This document shows, in pieces, positions 45,768-55,772 of a stretch of DNA of 64,000 bases (the stretch's first letter is position 1; each line of letters begins with the position of its first letter). This DNA is from Ricordea florida. Its lineage: Eukaryota; Cnidaria; Anthozoa; Corallimorpharia; Ricordeidae. The DNA is taken from contig OX453279.1 in NCBI GenBank assembly GCA_949710005.1, forward strand, positions 21,540,193 to 21,604,192. Reading direction: 5' to 3'. The translations under genes were made by a program, and so were the position numbers. The notes under the pieces were generated by a model. That model was not told where the DNA came from. It made no database searches and saw nothing but the letters and a program-made list of their open reading frames with translations.

Positions 45768-47070
45768 CTATGACAACGCAAAAGATAGAAATAGATCTTT
45801 ATTAGACATGATGCATTTCAATAACCAGATTTTAAAGGTCCTAAAGGGGTGACAAGCTTTCAATCAAGCGAATAAATTGCAGTAAGACTAAGCATGATAT
45901 TTGGCTCTGGTACGAGTTGTGCAATTGCGATAAGAATCGTATTTCTCGTTTTTGTAATCCACGCAAATGCTCGCGTCCCTCGCAACTTTTAACTCTAAAG
46001 AAAAACAAAGAATAGTCCGAGATGCAAATAGCTCAAAATGGCTGATAGATCGAAAATAACTTTGGAGAAAGGGCCTGACAGTAGACTGTCAAAGGTGTTA
46101 GTTCCAGCCGTCGCTGTGCAATTCAAAGAGTGAATAGTTCAAGATGACTTTCTGCTGTACCTATTTGAGTAGCTCGCTACCCTCATTAGTGTTTTTTATA
46201 TATGCAGTATAGTCGCGAAAATGAAACTGTTAGAAATATTTTTTGTCTCTTTTTTAAATATCATTTGTCACACGACTGAACTCAATACATCATCGTATCT
46301 TTTTATTTGTTTATTTTCCGATTTATTTATGCATCGATTTTTCAGCTAGCGGCGACTATTAAACGCGTGTGCTGAATCGACATCCGTTATTCGGAGCCAT
46401 ATTCTTTTAAGAAAGGAAAGCTTTTAGTTGATCATTTTTCAAACACCTGTATTTAAGTCCCCCTTCTCTAATTATCTTGATACGATAATTATGCACTGCA
46501 CCAGCATATTTTTGAAATTATCAGTACTGTTTTGTTTTAGTATTGATTTGCTTAACGTTAATTGTCGTAATAATAACAATCATGACGATAGCTAAGCATT
46601 TTCTATCTTACTTTAATTTTATGCCCCTGCTCGATTCTTTTTGAATCCATTATTGCAGTCAGTAGCTATATTACAGAAACCTACTGCATTATCTATGTTA
46701 TCTTCTAACCAAGTACTGGAGCCGGTTGCTCAAAGGCCGATTAGCGCAAACCTAGGGTTAAATTTTAACTTGGGTTTCTTTTCCTCTTGTTAAAAAGCGT
46801 TTTCTCCGATAACTTTCTCTATTTTATTCCGAGCATCAGTCATCAAATTGTAATCAAAAAGAATTATACTGAATGTGCTTTTTAAGCTCTCATATATGCA
46901 TTTAAATTTCGCACTAACGAAGAGTTATCTTGACCTTGCTTCGAACAACCCGGCCCTGGTATTTTGTGGTATACGCTTTACGCCTTAATCATAACTATAA
47001 CAAAATTCTCAAATCTGATTGGTTATCAACTGCCCTGATTTCAGCCTTAATAGGACAGTTAAATAGGACA

Positions 47071-47105
<35 letters not shown>

Positions 47106-49696
47106 CCATCACGCGCGCGCTTAAATGGCTTTTTTTTTTCACTGCTAGCAAAACAAATCTTGGAATTTCATGTGTTGTGATTAAGAAAAAAATAAGTTTA
47201 TATATATAAAACATTTTGTTAAAGTTATGATTAATTGGTAATAAGACTTCGTGTCGTCCAATTCGGTCTGCAATCATACTCGTGATTAAACAAATCGGAC
47301 TCCCGCTACGCGGTCGTCCGATTTTGTTGATCACTCGTATGATTACAGACCGAACTGGACTCCACTCAGTCCTATTACCATTACTTATTGTAACAGGGTA
47401 TTTTAGTTTGATCACAGCCGAAATGAAAACCCTACCTATGACCATTGCGGTAACAAGCAGGTTGACTGAGAGGAGCAAAACAGTGGCAGCCACAGAGTCC
47501 CCCTCTCTTCTGAGACTTGATGATGTTTCGTCCTCGGGAACCATTAACAACATCCCCATGTTCATGTTAGCGAATGTTGCCATTAGTGAGACCAGCTGAA
47601 GCCAATGTTCGAAACGATCTTTTATTGGTTGATACCAGGAAAAAAGCACAGCGTAGAGGCCCGAGGTTGTAGCAGCTGTCCCTAGATGGGTGCGACTCTC
47701 TCGACCAATCAAAACAAGAACAGATGTAAGTACCGTTTTCCTTATCAACTCAAGCACCTCCCAAAACCAGCAGTTTTCAGTATAATTTTCATAGAGAAAA
47801 CTCATACCGGAGGACACCTCATTGCTATCTTGATTGTGAGATTTCTCAGGGTCACAAGGCTTAGCTTTGTACTGGTATTTCCACAGCAAGTATAGTGTAG
47901 TTATAGGATATCCAATGACAAAGGCAAGCATGCAATACCCAATGACAACATACTTGCTGTACGCTGTGTTATAACATTGCAAGGAGTAGTCAGACCTTAA
48001 GAAACTCTGGCAAGACCTTTCTTGTGTGTCCACGCAAACGTTGTGACAGGCTGACGGTAGGATATGTAAAACATGTGTAGCGGTGGCCGGGTACGTCATG
48101 TATAGCAATAGGTAAACTACCGCATAGCATTGTTCTTTGAGCGCAGAGACTAGAACCAAAGCCTCATCCGTGGTCTTAAAATGTCGCCAGTAAAGCTTCT
48201 TTACGAAGTATAGTGTCACTGCCAGAAGTGGAGTCGCCACAGAAAGTGACGTAAATAAAATTAAACTTGTATAGCTTGTCACGTTTATGCTATTATAAAA
48301 ACAGTTAATGGGTACAATTTGTAAGAGGTTGAGTTGCAGAAATTTTGCATATTGCATCATCTGCATCAGGGCACGAGGCCACTGGATGTAAGCAAAAGCA
48401 TCAAGAGTGCCAGACGAAACTTGATAAAAGCTGATGATAATTTTCAGCCTTGCCAACACAAAATCATTCATGGATCTTCCATTCTGATCTTTGACTTTTT
48501 TCCCCATTAGAACAGGAACGGCCACAATTGCGACGACCAACAAAGCTATGGAAATTTGTGCTACCAACCATGTAAGCGATGGGCATTTTTCACATCTTGA
48601 TATTAGCTTGTAAAATCCTTTACCGCATATCGTACATAGCGGCCCTTGGTAGCCAACAGCACATTCTGCCCTCATTCCTCCAAGACATGACTGAGACACT
48701 GGGCATGGATACACTTTGGGAAAGGACAGGTTGTAGGAGCTGTATCGGCGATCGTATGAGTTGTCAAATATTTGAAGGTTTTCGGAAAAGTTCTCGTAGA
48801 ACAAGCGATGGTGATCCGACTCCCACTTCCAGTAAAAGCCTGCCGCCAAATCTACAGACTCGTTGACGCATTTAAGTCCTTTTGGGGGGCAAGGAAGACA
48901 GGCCCCAAAGCGATCTAGACGATAAAAGCCCTTCAAACATGCGCATGCTCTAAAGCCAGCGAAATTGTCAAGTTGAGTACCTGGAAAAGGTGCAAAAAAT
49001 ACACGAAAATCTATTAACCTAAAAATTATGAATATAAATGCATTGAATTGTACAACGGCCCAAATTTTATGGAGGATAACTGGGGTTTCATTGGTTAAAA
49101 GAATTTTAAACGAGCTGTTACGCGGCTTAAGTGATTGGAGTCTCAGCCAATCATTCACTCATTTACATTGAATTCGGTAACACATTGTGGAAGTATTCAG
49201 TTGGGAACACACCTATAGAAAATTAACTCCGCTTTGCGAAGGAGAAGGACCAGTGTGTCAAATCTTCTATATGCTTCCCATATATATTTAATGCCGTGAC
49301 ACTAGACAATTGCAAACAGCTTATTATCGTATTGTGAACAGTGAGCCATGGCAATGCGGTAGTCGCCTGTAACAAAACAGATAGGGCTTTAGTTGTATTT
49401 GGATTATTATCATAGGTTCTATTTCTGTTAAACCCGTGTTGCTGGTTGCATTGAAATATTTATACTGGAGTTTGCAAAGAACATTTAAGAGTTAGAGCCT
49501 CTAACAAACCTTGTGGACAGCCAGTGCATTCGCTTTCAGCTTTGCCAGGAGCAGCTTCTTGGCTTACATATCTTCCAGGAGGACACGTCTTACAACCCAA
49601 ACCATATGCGATGATTCCAATGTGAGCCATGTTGTCTTGATAAAAACCGCCTGAACATGGAGTACAAAACATATCTTTTCACCTATCTTTATACTA

Positions 49697-49768
<72 letters not shown>

Positions 49769-51831
49769 TATATATATATACATATATATACTATATATAT
49801 ATACATATATATATATATAAAAAGTTATGATGCTTCGAGCCAACAGGGATGCCACGCGCCAGAAGGATCCAAAAGGATTCGTAGTCCAAACCTCGAGTAA
49901 TGAAATTTGTAGGCAATTGTGGAAAACGAGGACGGACAACTTCGAGCGAAAAAAAAATATATGTATACAGTAAAAAATCGAAAAAAAAGTTTAAAAATTT
50001 AATAAAAATAGACGTTTCGGTCAATGACCTTCATCAGTTGCAGTGACCTTCATCAGGCACTGCAACTGATGAAGGTCATTGACCGAAACGTCTATTTTTA
50101 TTAAATTTTTAAACTTTTTTTAGATTTTTTACTGTATATATATATATTTTTTTCGCTCGAAGTTGTCCGTCCTCGTTTTCCACAATTGCCTATATATATA
50201 TATATATATACTATATATATATATATATAGTTGTTGCGGGAGAAAAAAAACACACAAACAAACTACAGGTTTATCCCTACAAGCCTGTTTCGTGGTTGCC
50301 CACTCGTCAGGGGATTTTCCCCTGAAATTGTAATCTTGAAATTTTTCTTACTGAGAGAACAGCTGAGTATCAGAGGTACCTTATTAACCAGGGTTATCCC
50401 TCTAAAATAGTCTCAGATCAATTCTCCAAAGCCTCTGCCATTCCTAACAATGATTTACTTATGACGCGTGGAAAGGAAAGGAAGAAATTATTTCCATTTG
50501 TTATCACATTTAATCCAAGTTTACCCGACGTAGGCAACATAATCAGAGAGCATTTGTCCATTCTACAATCCAATCCCAAATTAAAAGAACTTTTGCCTCG
50601 AGGTTCTATCATACCATCTTTTCGTCGGTCAAAAAATCTTAAAGAATTATTAGCACCATCTCGTTTTAAAACTTTCAAAGAGGTACAAACAATTAATCAC
50701 TACAATGGTTGCTTCAAATGTGAGAGGAATAGATGCGACCTTTGTCAGAACTTTTTTGTTGAATCCAAATCCTTTCTTAGGTTTCAGACGGGCAAAAAGT
50801 ACATCATTCATTCTAGACTTTCTTGTGATTCTAAAAATGTGATTTATTTGGTGTCTTGCAAGAAATGTCGCTTGCAATACGTCGGATCCACCACTACTGA
50901 TTTTAGAATTAGGTTTCGCAATCACAAATCGGCTATGCTCACAAACAGAATCCAGCATACTCTAGACGATTTTTCGTTCCAATGTATTGTTCAGATACAG
51001 GCCCAAAAGAACTTGGAGGACATCGATAGGCTTTTAATTACTAAAGAGGCTTATTGGAGTGCTCAGCTGTTCTCTCTAGCACCCCACGGTCTAAATAAAA
51101 GAAAGGAATTCCATTCGAAAAACAGAATTTGCTATAATTAATCTCCTTTCCTATATTGTACCGTACGTTACTGCTCAATCGTTCAAAGGCCCTTGTCTTG
51201 GAATTTGGCAGCCCTTTAGGAGTTGATTAGACTCAAAGTCCCTGCCAGGGTATCTTATTATGATTTATGTTGTTTAAGGACCCCTCCAGGGATTTTGTTG
51301 TTGGTTTGCCCTTTTGGGCTCCAAAGGCCTCGTTTTGGGATTTTGGTACGGGTTGAGGTGTAAGGTTACATGTATAGGTGGGTTAAGTTTTCTCTGATAC
51401 TTGTCGGGTCGCCTCTTCGGTTATTTTATTCGCATTAGCCAGTTTTGTATTTGAGTTAGTTTTTATATCTCATATTCTGCCGATTATTTTCAAAGTAGTT
51501 TTGTTAATTTTGTCGCTTGTTAATTAGCACCATTTTTTGCACTTTTACGTGACTTTGTACCTTATTCATCACATTGTTACATGTAATTACGTAATCACTA
51601 ACACCTTAATCTTATTTAAAGCCCATTTTTATTCAAAAAATGTAATAACTGAAGAAGGTCTTTGACCGAAACGTTTTTATTAAATTTTTTAATCCTTTTT
51701 ACGTCAGAAGTTGTCCGTTCTTGCAATTTTTTAACTTTTTACGTCCGTTGATGCTGTGAGGTTTGGACTGGGAATCTTTATTGATCCTCCTGACGTGGTG
51801 ACACCTTTGTTGGCCTGAGAACTCTGGTAAC

Positions 51832-51887
<56 letters not shown>

Positions 51888-52725
51888 ACCGCTTGGAGGT
51901 GCAAGGTGAAAAATGCAGTAATATTAATTGTGAAATGATAATAATGGTAATATTTATTATTGATTTAGCAAACCTCCAGAAATTTCATTAGTATACTAAG
52001 TTTTTTACGTACATAGGAATCTGTGTCTTATCGTTGCTCTAAAAACTAAGCTAAACATTATTTTTTTAATAGTCTTAGAATATAGCAAACCTGGATTTTG
52101 AAGGTATATTTTTAAGAACACTTGATCGATTTCCTACCCCTTATGATTCTAGATGGACCCCACCATTAACCACAAGAACTTGCTTAAGTATCCTAACAAC
52201 ATACTATCTAGGCCCGATTGTTGTCCTGATAACATTGTGAATGTATCACTTAAATACCCAAAACGTTAGAAATTGGCGAACAAATTCAGCAAAACGACGG
52301 AAACCGAGTAGGAACGACTTCACCTTCGGCAGGTCATGAGATGATGGTCGGGATAAAAAACGACGCCCCGCACACATGTAGACGAGGGCGTTCTGGCACA
52401 CCTGTTGGGGTGGGTATTCTAGCATAAAAAGGCTCCCATCCCAGCAGGTGGACGGTGGGAGCCGAGTTATGCTATAATACCTACGCCAGAAGATGTGCCA
52501 CAACCCCTTATCTACATGTGTATCCCACCTTTCACCTAAAATTAACTATCGCTTTACCCGGAGGGCAGGGACGACAACTGCTACAAATACTACACTCGAC
52601 ATCCTTTACGTGGTACGTTCCGAGTGAACAAGGTGCACATGTGGTTCCTTTCCCTTCTTCACTTCTGCAGATGAATCCCGCAATTGGTAAAACGATTTCA
52701 AGCAGAATATTGGCATTAGTCAATT
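45484..52725 (-). CDS. Ephrin_rec_like (GCC2/GCC3) multi-pass membrane protein gene, 5' incomplete
   Basis: Four inferred exons on the minus strand: 52725-52558, 49674-49510, 48980-47385 and 45767-45484. All borders are GT/AG and all introns fall in phase 1, which supports the model. The product has cysteine-rich modules with CPPG-type turns, as in the Ephrin_rec_like/GCC2-GCC3 family. A second cysteine cluster, about eight hydrophobic segments and a cytoplasmic-looking tail follow. Such proteins form large families in cnidarians; their ligand and role are not known to me. Upstream exons with the signal peptide were not found, though I scanned to about 60 kb. A TTTATT (minus-strand AATAAA) at 45258-45263 could serve polyadenylation. 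Introns 2 to 4 in gene order are loaded with mobile elements. Confidence 0.7.
45768..47236. other. Rest of the last intron: no gene seen
   Basis: AT-rich sequence without terminal repeats or coding frames that I can support. Confidence 0.4.
47237..47379. mobile_element. 143-bp palindromic MITE at the 5' splice site of the last intron
   Basis: GGTAATAAGACTTCGTGTCG at the left (47237) mirrors TTGGACTCC...CTATTACC-type sequence at the right (ending 47379). TCGGTCTGCAATCATACTCG mirrors ACTCGTATGATTACAGACCG, and the centre is CCGCTACGCGG. Arms are about 62 bp. It belongs to a foldback family I recall as common in cnidarian genomes. It begins five bases inside the inferred donor (A/GTAAT). Unspliced, its minus strand is open and would add RSVIIRVINKIGRPRSGSP and similar residues to the protein. 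Confidence 0.8.
47385..48980 (-). CDS. Main exon: cysteine cluster plus eight transmembrane segments
   Basis: 1596 bp, phase 1 at both ends. The acceptor is CTTTTCCAG at 48981-48989. It opens TQLDNFAGFRACACLKGFYR, continues ACLPCPPKGLKC, then CLGGMRAECAVGYQGPLC and ICGKGFYKLISRCEKC (EGF/laminin-like spacing). Hydrophobic segments follow: LVAQISIALLVVAIVAVPVL; SLILFTSLSVATPLLAVTLY; AVVYLLLYMTYPATATHV; VVIGYCMLAFVIGYPITTLY; LIRKTVLTSVLVLIG; AATTSGLYAVLFSWY; LVSLMATFANMNMGMLLMV; and VLLLSVNLLVTAMVIGRVFI. The frame is intact over 530 codons, which argues for a living gene. The open frame upstream of 48980 to 49158 is intronic. Without splicing at 47384 the frame runs on into a MITE to 47059, giving a 699-codon frame. 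Confidence 0.85.
49510..49674 (-). CDS. Cysteine-rich exon (Ephrin_rec_like repeat)
   Basis: 165 bp, symmetric phase 1-1, nearly the same length as the upstream repeat exon. The product includes MFCTPCSGGFYQDN, then GCKTCPPGRYVSQEAAPGKA and ECTGCPQ. The donor CCACAAG/GTTTGT at 49510 joins exactly to the next exon to give the G of GTQLDNF. The acceptor (GAAAAG at 49675-49680) is weak, and a TA microsatellite starts only about 25 bp upstream of it, where the pyrimidine tract would be. Confidence 0.7.
49697..49816. repeat. TA dinucleotide microsatellite
   Basis: About 120 bp of TA units with a few C interruptions, between the repeat exon at 49510-49674 and the Penelope tail. It marks the 3' end of the minus-oriented Penelope tail that follows, since the second tail copy at 51836 also ends in TA units. 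Confidence 0.95.
49817..50191. mobile_element. Head-to-head Penelope tails forming a 280-bp palindrome
   Basis: 49912-50191 is a palindrome centred at about 50051 with a 12-bp centre ACCTTCATCAGG. Each arm (about 135 bp, few differences) holds CTGATGAAGGTCATTGACCG followed by AAACGTC, an A/T-rich spacer and CGAAGTTGTCCGTCCTCG. The left copy continues on the minus strand (GAGGTTTGGACTACGAATCC near 49894) to the TA tract. That extension matches the tail of the Penelope ORF copy at 51745-51830, so these are 3' ends of the same family. Confidence 0.85.
50192..50240. repeat. TA microsatellite
   Basis: A short TA tract between the palindrome and the Penelope ORF copy. Confidence 0.9.
50266..50310 (-). 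ncRNA. Hammerhead-ribozyme-like motif with canonical core
   Basis: On the minus strand CTGACGA (50310-50304) is followed by a perfect GTGG-GCAA-CCAC stem-loop, then GAAA (50291-50288) and a 4-bp stem CAGG/CCTG closing before TA. Core, stem II and stem III fit the hammerhead consensus. I could not find a good stem I, so self-cleavage is uncertain. It precedes, in opposite orientation, the Penelope coding frame. Penelope-like elements are known to carry hammerhead motifs. Confidence 0.5.
50332..51141 (+). CDS. Penelope-like element C-terminal protein: linker plus GIY-YIG endonuclease
   Basis: The open frame extends upstream of the first ATG (50461) to about 50332 (RYLINQGYPSKIVSDQFSK), the thumb-proximal linker of Penelope-like proteins. 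After NPSLPDVGNIIREHL, CFKCERNRCDLCQNFF forms the zinc-binding cluster. Then comes the GIY-YIG nuclease: VIYLVSCKKC (GIY position), LQYVGSTTTDFRIRFRNHKS (YIG position and catalytic Arg), with a downstream Glu in TKEAYW as the likely metal ligand. The reverse transcriptase is missing, so the copy is 5'-truncated, but the nuclease part is intact. It lies in an intron of the membrane-protein gene, on the opposite strand. In living elements the nuclease nicks the target to start reverse transcription. Confidence 0.9.
   Translation, partial: NLEIFLTERTAEYQRYLINQGYPSKIVSDQFSKASAIPNNDLLMTRGKERKKLFPFVITFNPSLPDVGNIIREHLSILQSNPKLKELLPRGSIIPSFRRSKNLKELLAPSRFKTFKEVQTINHYNGCFKCERNRCDLCQNFFVESKSFLRFQTGKKYIIHSRLSCDSKNVIYLVSCKKCRLQYVGSTTTDFRIRFRNHKSAMLTNRIQHTLDDFSFQCIVQIQAQKNLEDIDRLLITKEAYWSAQLFSLAPHGLNKRKEFHSKNRICYN
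51142..51835 (+). mobile_element. 3' region of the Penelope-like element
   Basis: An untranslated stretch followed by CTGAAGAAGGTCTTTGACCG and AAACG at 51649-51673 (hammerhead-like core with GGTC/GACC stem, N7 = A), TTTTTATTAAATTTTTT, GAAGTTGTCCGT and GAGGTTTGGACTGGGAATC. The same order occurs in the tails at 49817-50191. It ends in a TA tract. Confidence 0.8.
51836..51883. repeat. TA microsatellite at the Penelope 3' end
   Basis: About 48 bp of pure TA units directly at the end of the element. Confidence 0.95.
51884..52557. other. Intron sequence, no further feature seen
   Basis: Contains CAGCAGGTGGACGGTGG and AACCCCTTATC segments but no supported exon or repeat border. Confidence 0.4.
52558..52725 (-). 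CDS. Cysteine-rich exon of the membrane-protein gene
   Basis: 168 bp, symmetric phase 1-1. The acceptor is CCTCCAG at 52726-52732, with a pyrimidine-rich lead. The product is LTNANILLEIVLPIAG, then FICRSEEGKGTTCAPC, SLGTYHVKDVECSIC and SCRPCPP. The donor is CCGG/GTAAAG after 52558. An alternative donor (TTTTAG/GTGAAA, about 20 bases later) would give phase 2 and would not fit the next exon. This is one Ephrin_rec_like repeat; exons between this one and the next may have been missed. Confidence 0.6.
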
Positions 52726-53800
52726 CTGGAGGACGACTGGAAGATCCGCTAAGAAAATATAAGCAAAGAAACCATCATCAATTTTACTGTTTTGCAGACA
52801 TTATGCAACAGGGATCAAGACTTGTCAAATGTGTTAAAGCAAAAGCCTTGCATTTATCAGCCGTCAAACAGAACAGAGTATAAAATCTAACTACAATGCA
52901 GAAAGAAGGCCGGGCTGCGCTTTAGTAACAAAGGTCCCTATTGTGTGCTAGCGTAGGCCTTCTAAAATAAAAAAACGATAACATGGGTCCAAGTTGGGAA
53001 TTTCGGTTTTTCGATCATCTTTAAGCCAGTTTTTTGGTTTTCGACCAAAATACAAGCGGTTTTACGGATCTGATATCCAACACGACTTTCGGTCTTTTTT
53101 TTGTTTCTGGTTTCTTTCTGGCGATGGAATAGTCTGAATGACAAAGAAAAAAAGTTAATTGCGCGTCAAGTGGGCGTCGTTTTACTCGTAGCAAAATTCA
53201 CTCGCGCTTTTCTTTTGCTTGACTCACGCGTCAATAAAAATAATTGACTACCAACCTACGCGCAAGTGGGTGCTATAAAACGTCTGGGCGGTACTGTATT
53301 TAAGAAAACATATGTCATGCTTGGATAACGCATTATGAGTTCTTTTTCACCTGATGCATAAGTTAATTCTACATTGGGTACCCGAGTAAAAATAGATTCT
53401 CCCAGGTACAATCTACTTCTTCCCCATCCCTAACTAAACCAACTTTGCACGCCGGAAATTTTCGATCAGTCCTGAAATCGGCGGCGTGGTCTAGGCAAAA
53501 TTCACAATGCCTCACTTAAAAGAGTAGGGCTATTGTTTAAATCTTACGCTTATATACTTGATGAAGCCACTGTTAGTAGTGAGTCACAAGCAACTATGAA
53601 AGGCTTACAGTCATTCCACCCTGCCCAGTTACTTTTCTGTCAGAGTTAAAATAGGTTTATAACCAGCTTACATGTAGATGGATAATTCTTGGTCATCTTT
53701 CCATTTAGATGGAACCATTTCCAATGCAGTATCAGTAATTAGCCTATAGAAGGAAGTTTGTGTCTCAGAAACCCTTCTTTACAGACTGCTTTAACATCGA

Positions 53801-54888
53801 ATAATTACTGATCGTCGTCCAAACCCATTGTTTTCTGTCTGCATTATATCATCGAATGCCGAGAGAAAAAAAATGCAAACCAAGTGTGTGAGAAAAACGG
53901 GTGCGGTCTTTTTTGGTAGCAGGGAAATTATCAGGGGTAATCTTACACGTGCTAAATCGACACGCAGCATTATTAAACCTATAACAAGCTGCATTATTAA
54001 AAATAATGCTGCGTGTTTTGGTTTTAATAATGCAGCATGCTTTACATCCGTATATCCACTGCTGAAGCACTTCCTCGTCTCTCGCCATTCTTTAAAGATA
54101 TTCAGCGCCCAATTCTACTTCCTTCGACTAGCATCGGAACTGTCTTCAAACCTCCGACACTCGTCAGATGAGATTGGCGCACGAAATCTTTCACTCCCTA
54201 GTAACAACAAGAGAAAATGAGGTAACAACCAATACTCCTCGTTACACAAACAATTAGGACTGAAAATATTTAGAAAAGTACATGACTATCTGTCTCACTA
54301 GAAAACGAACTAACCAAAGTCAAGAACATTTGTGTCCATATCCGCTTCTAATACTTTAATGAATAAAATTATTATCCTCTGATCATTTTCTGTGCCCTTC
54401 ACTCGTCGACACACCCATTCCCGAACAACAATTACAACATCGGGTTACACACAACTAAGGAAAACCAAAAGAACTGTAACGACTGAGAAAGTACTTACCA
54501 TCTCATTCATCCGACTTAATAGTAAACGTTGACTGCGTAAGACACAATTCTTCTTCAGAACTGCTTTCGCAGAAGTTTTCCGCCATCATTCCAAACAACG
54601 AGTTGACTTTCAGAAAGAACTGTGTTTGTCGAGCAATATGCAAATTGAATCTACCTTGACAAACAAACAGTCAATAACTCGTTTCTGGTTGCATTTTTCA
54701 CACGTACATGTCAAGTTATGCTCATGAAAACAATAGCTAATGTGGCAATTACCTTGAATAAAAAGTATCGATTGAACGCCATGAATTGTTTAACTTATTG
54801 TTTTCCACAGAAATACAAAAGGACGGTGACATTCGATGATATAATTGCAGACAGAAGACAATGGGTTTGGATGACGATCAGTAATTAT
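53801..54888. mobile_element. 1.1-kb TIR element with about 58-bp ends
   Basis: ATAATTACTGATCGTCGTCC at 53801 is mirrored by GATGACGATCAGTAATTAT ending at 54888. The arms continue with CAAACCCATTGTTTTCTGTC / GACAGAAGACAATGGGTTTG and CATCGAATG / CATTCGATG. Inside are a palindromic GCAGCATTATTAAA cluster (53955-54045) and an exon-like start on the minus strand (54589-54499). There is no transposase body, so it looks like an internally deleted derivative. Confidence 0.75.
54499..54589 (-). pseudogene. Exon-like start inside the 1.1-kb TIR element
   Basis: ATGATGGCGG opens MMAENFCESSSEEELCLTQS, then TFTIKSDE, and the exon ends at a strong donor GATG/GTAAGT. An in-frame TGA lies three codons before the donor, so this copy is broken. 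The acidic opening resembles first exons of other repetitive cnidarian transposon genes, without a firm family. Confidence 0.4.
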
Positions 54889-55010
54889 AATAGATAATTA
54901 CTTCGGCTCGCAGCATTATTGGATATAATGCAGACAGCTTCGGCCTGCGGCCTCAGCTGCCTACATTATATCCAATAATGCTGCTCGCCTCAGTAATTAT
55001 CTATTACATA
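54889..55010. mobile_element. Palindromic MITE next to the TIR element
   Basis: AATAGATAATTACTTCGGCT and GCAGCATTATTGGATATAAT at the left are mirrored by ATTATATCCAATAATGCTGC and CAGTAATTATCTATTA at the right, around a CTTCGGCCTGCGGCC centre. Arms are about 50 bp. Confidence 0.8.
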
Positions 55011-55708
55011 TTAAGGGTTGCATAAACACTCATTCTTGTAGGTACAAAGAAAAAATAAAATAACTCACAGGCAAGATATTAAAAATGGTTATCCAAGAAA
55101 AATAACACAAAGATTAATGTTCTTGAAGGATGCTAAAAAGGCTAATCTGTTGGAAGCTCGTTAATTTTAATTCGTATTCTTATAATCTACATACGGCCAT
55201 TGGGTTTACATAGAAACAAGAGCGTTCTTCGCGGGTGCAGTTTTGAACTAATGTGATCTCTATCTGTAGTACTTTCCTAATTTGTTTGTCTCTATAAGTA
55301 TTATCAGGGAATGTTTCTCAACTTACAATATCTGCAATTTGTACAGCATCTTTATTCCTCCTGTTGCTATCTTTGTTATTGGATTATTTGATAGGCTTCT
55401 GGAACGAAATGATCAACTATACATAAACGATAAAAAGTATGTGATCTTTTCACTTGCATATCTTTTTTCAGACTGATACTAAGATTTGTCTGTTTGATTT
55501 TCCTACTCTTGCAAGCCTAAACAAAAACACTTTTTGCTAAGTTGAAACATGCATTGCACTCAAGTGTCAGATTAGATTCTGCAATAATGTTTGCACGCTA
55601 AGGAAGCTCGTCAGGATTATCTAGTTACTGAATCTTTATAGGAAATTTAGATTCTTAACAGTCACATCATGAGAAGCATTCTGGTGCGAAATAGAGCTAT
55701 TTGTTTCC

Positions 55709-55772
55709 ATTTTGTACTGAAAGTATTGTTTATTGCCAAAATTTTGTACTGAAAGTATTGTTTATTGCCAAA
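55709..55772. repeat. Exact 32-bp tandem duplication
   Basis: ATTTTGTACTGAAAGTATTG plus TTTATTGCCAAA occurs twice without a mismatch, so it is recent. Confidence 0.95.

Noticed and set aside
47282-47599. 105-codon plus-strand frame
   Set aside because: It is the antisense of the membrane-protein exon and the MITE.
49694-49939. Frames of alternating Tyr/Ile
   Set aside because: Translation of the TA microsatellite.
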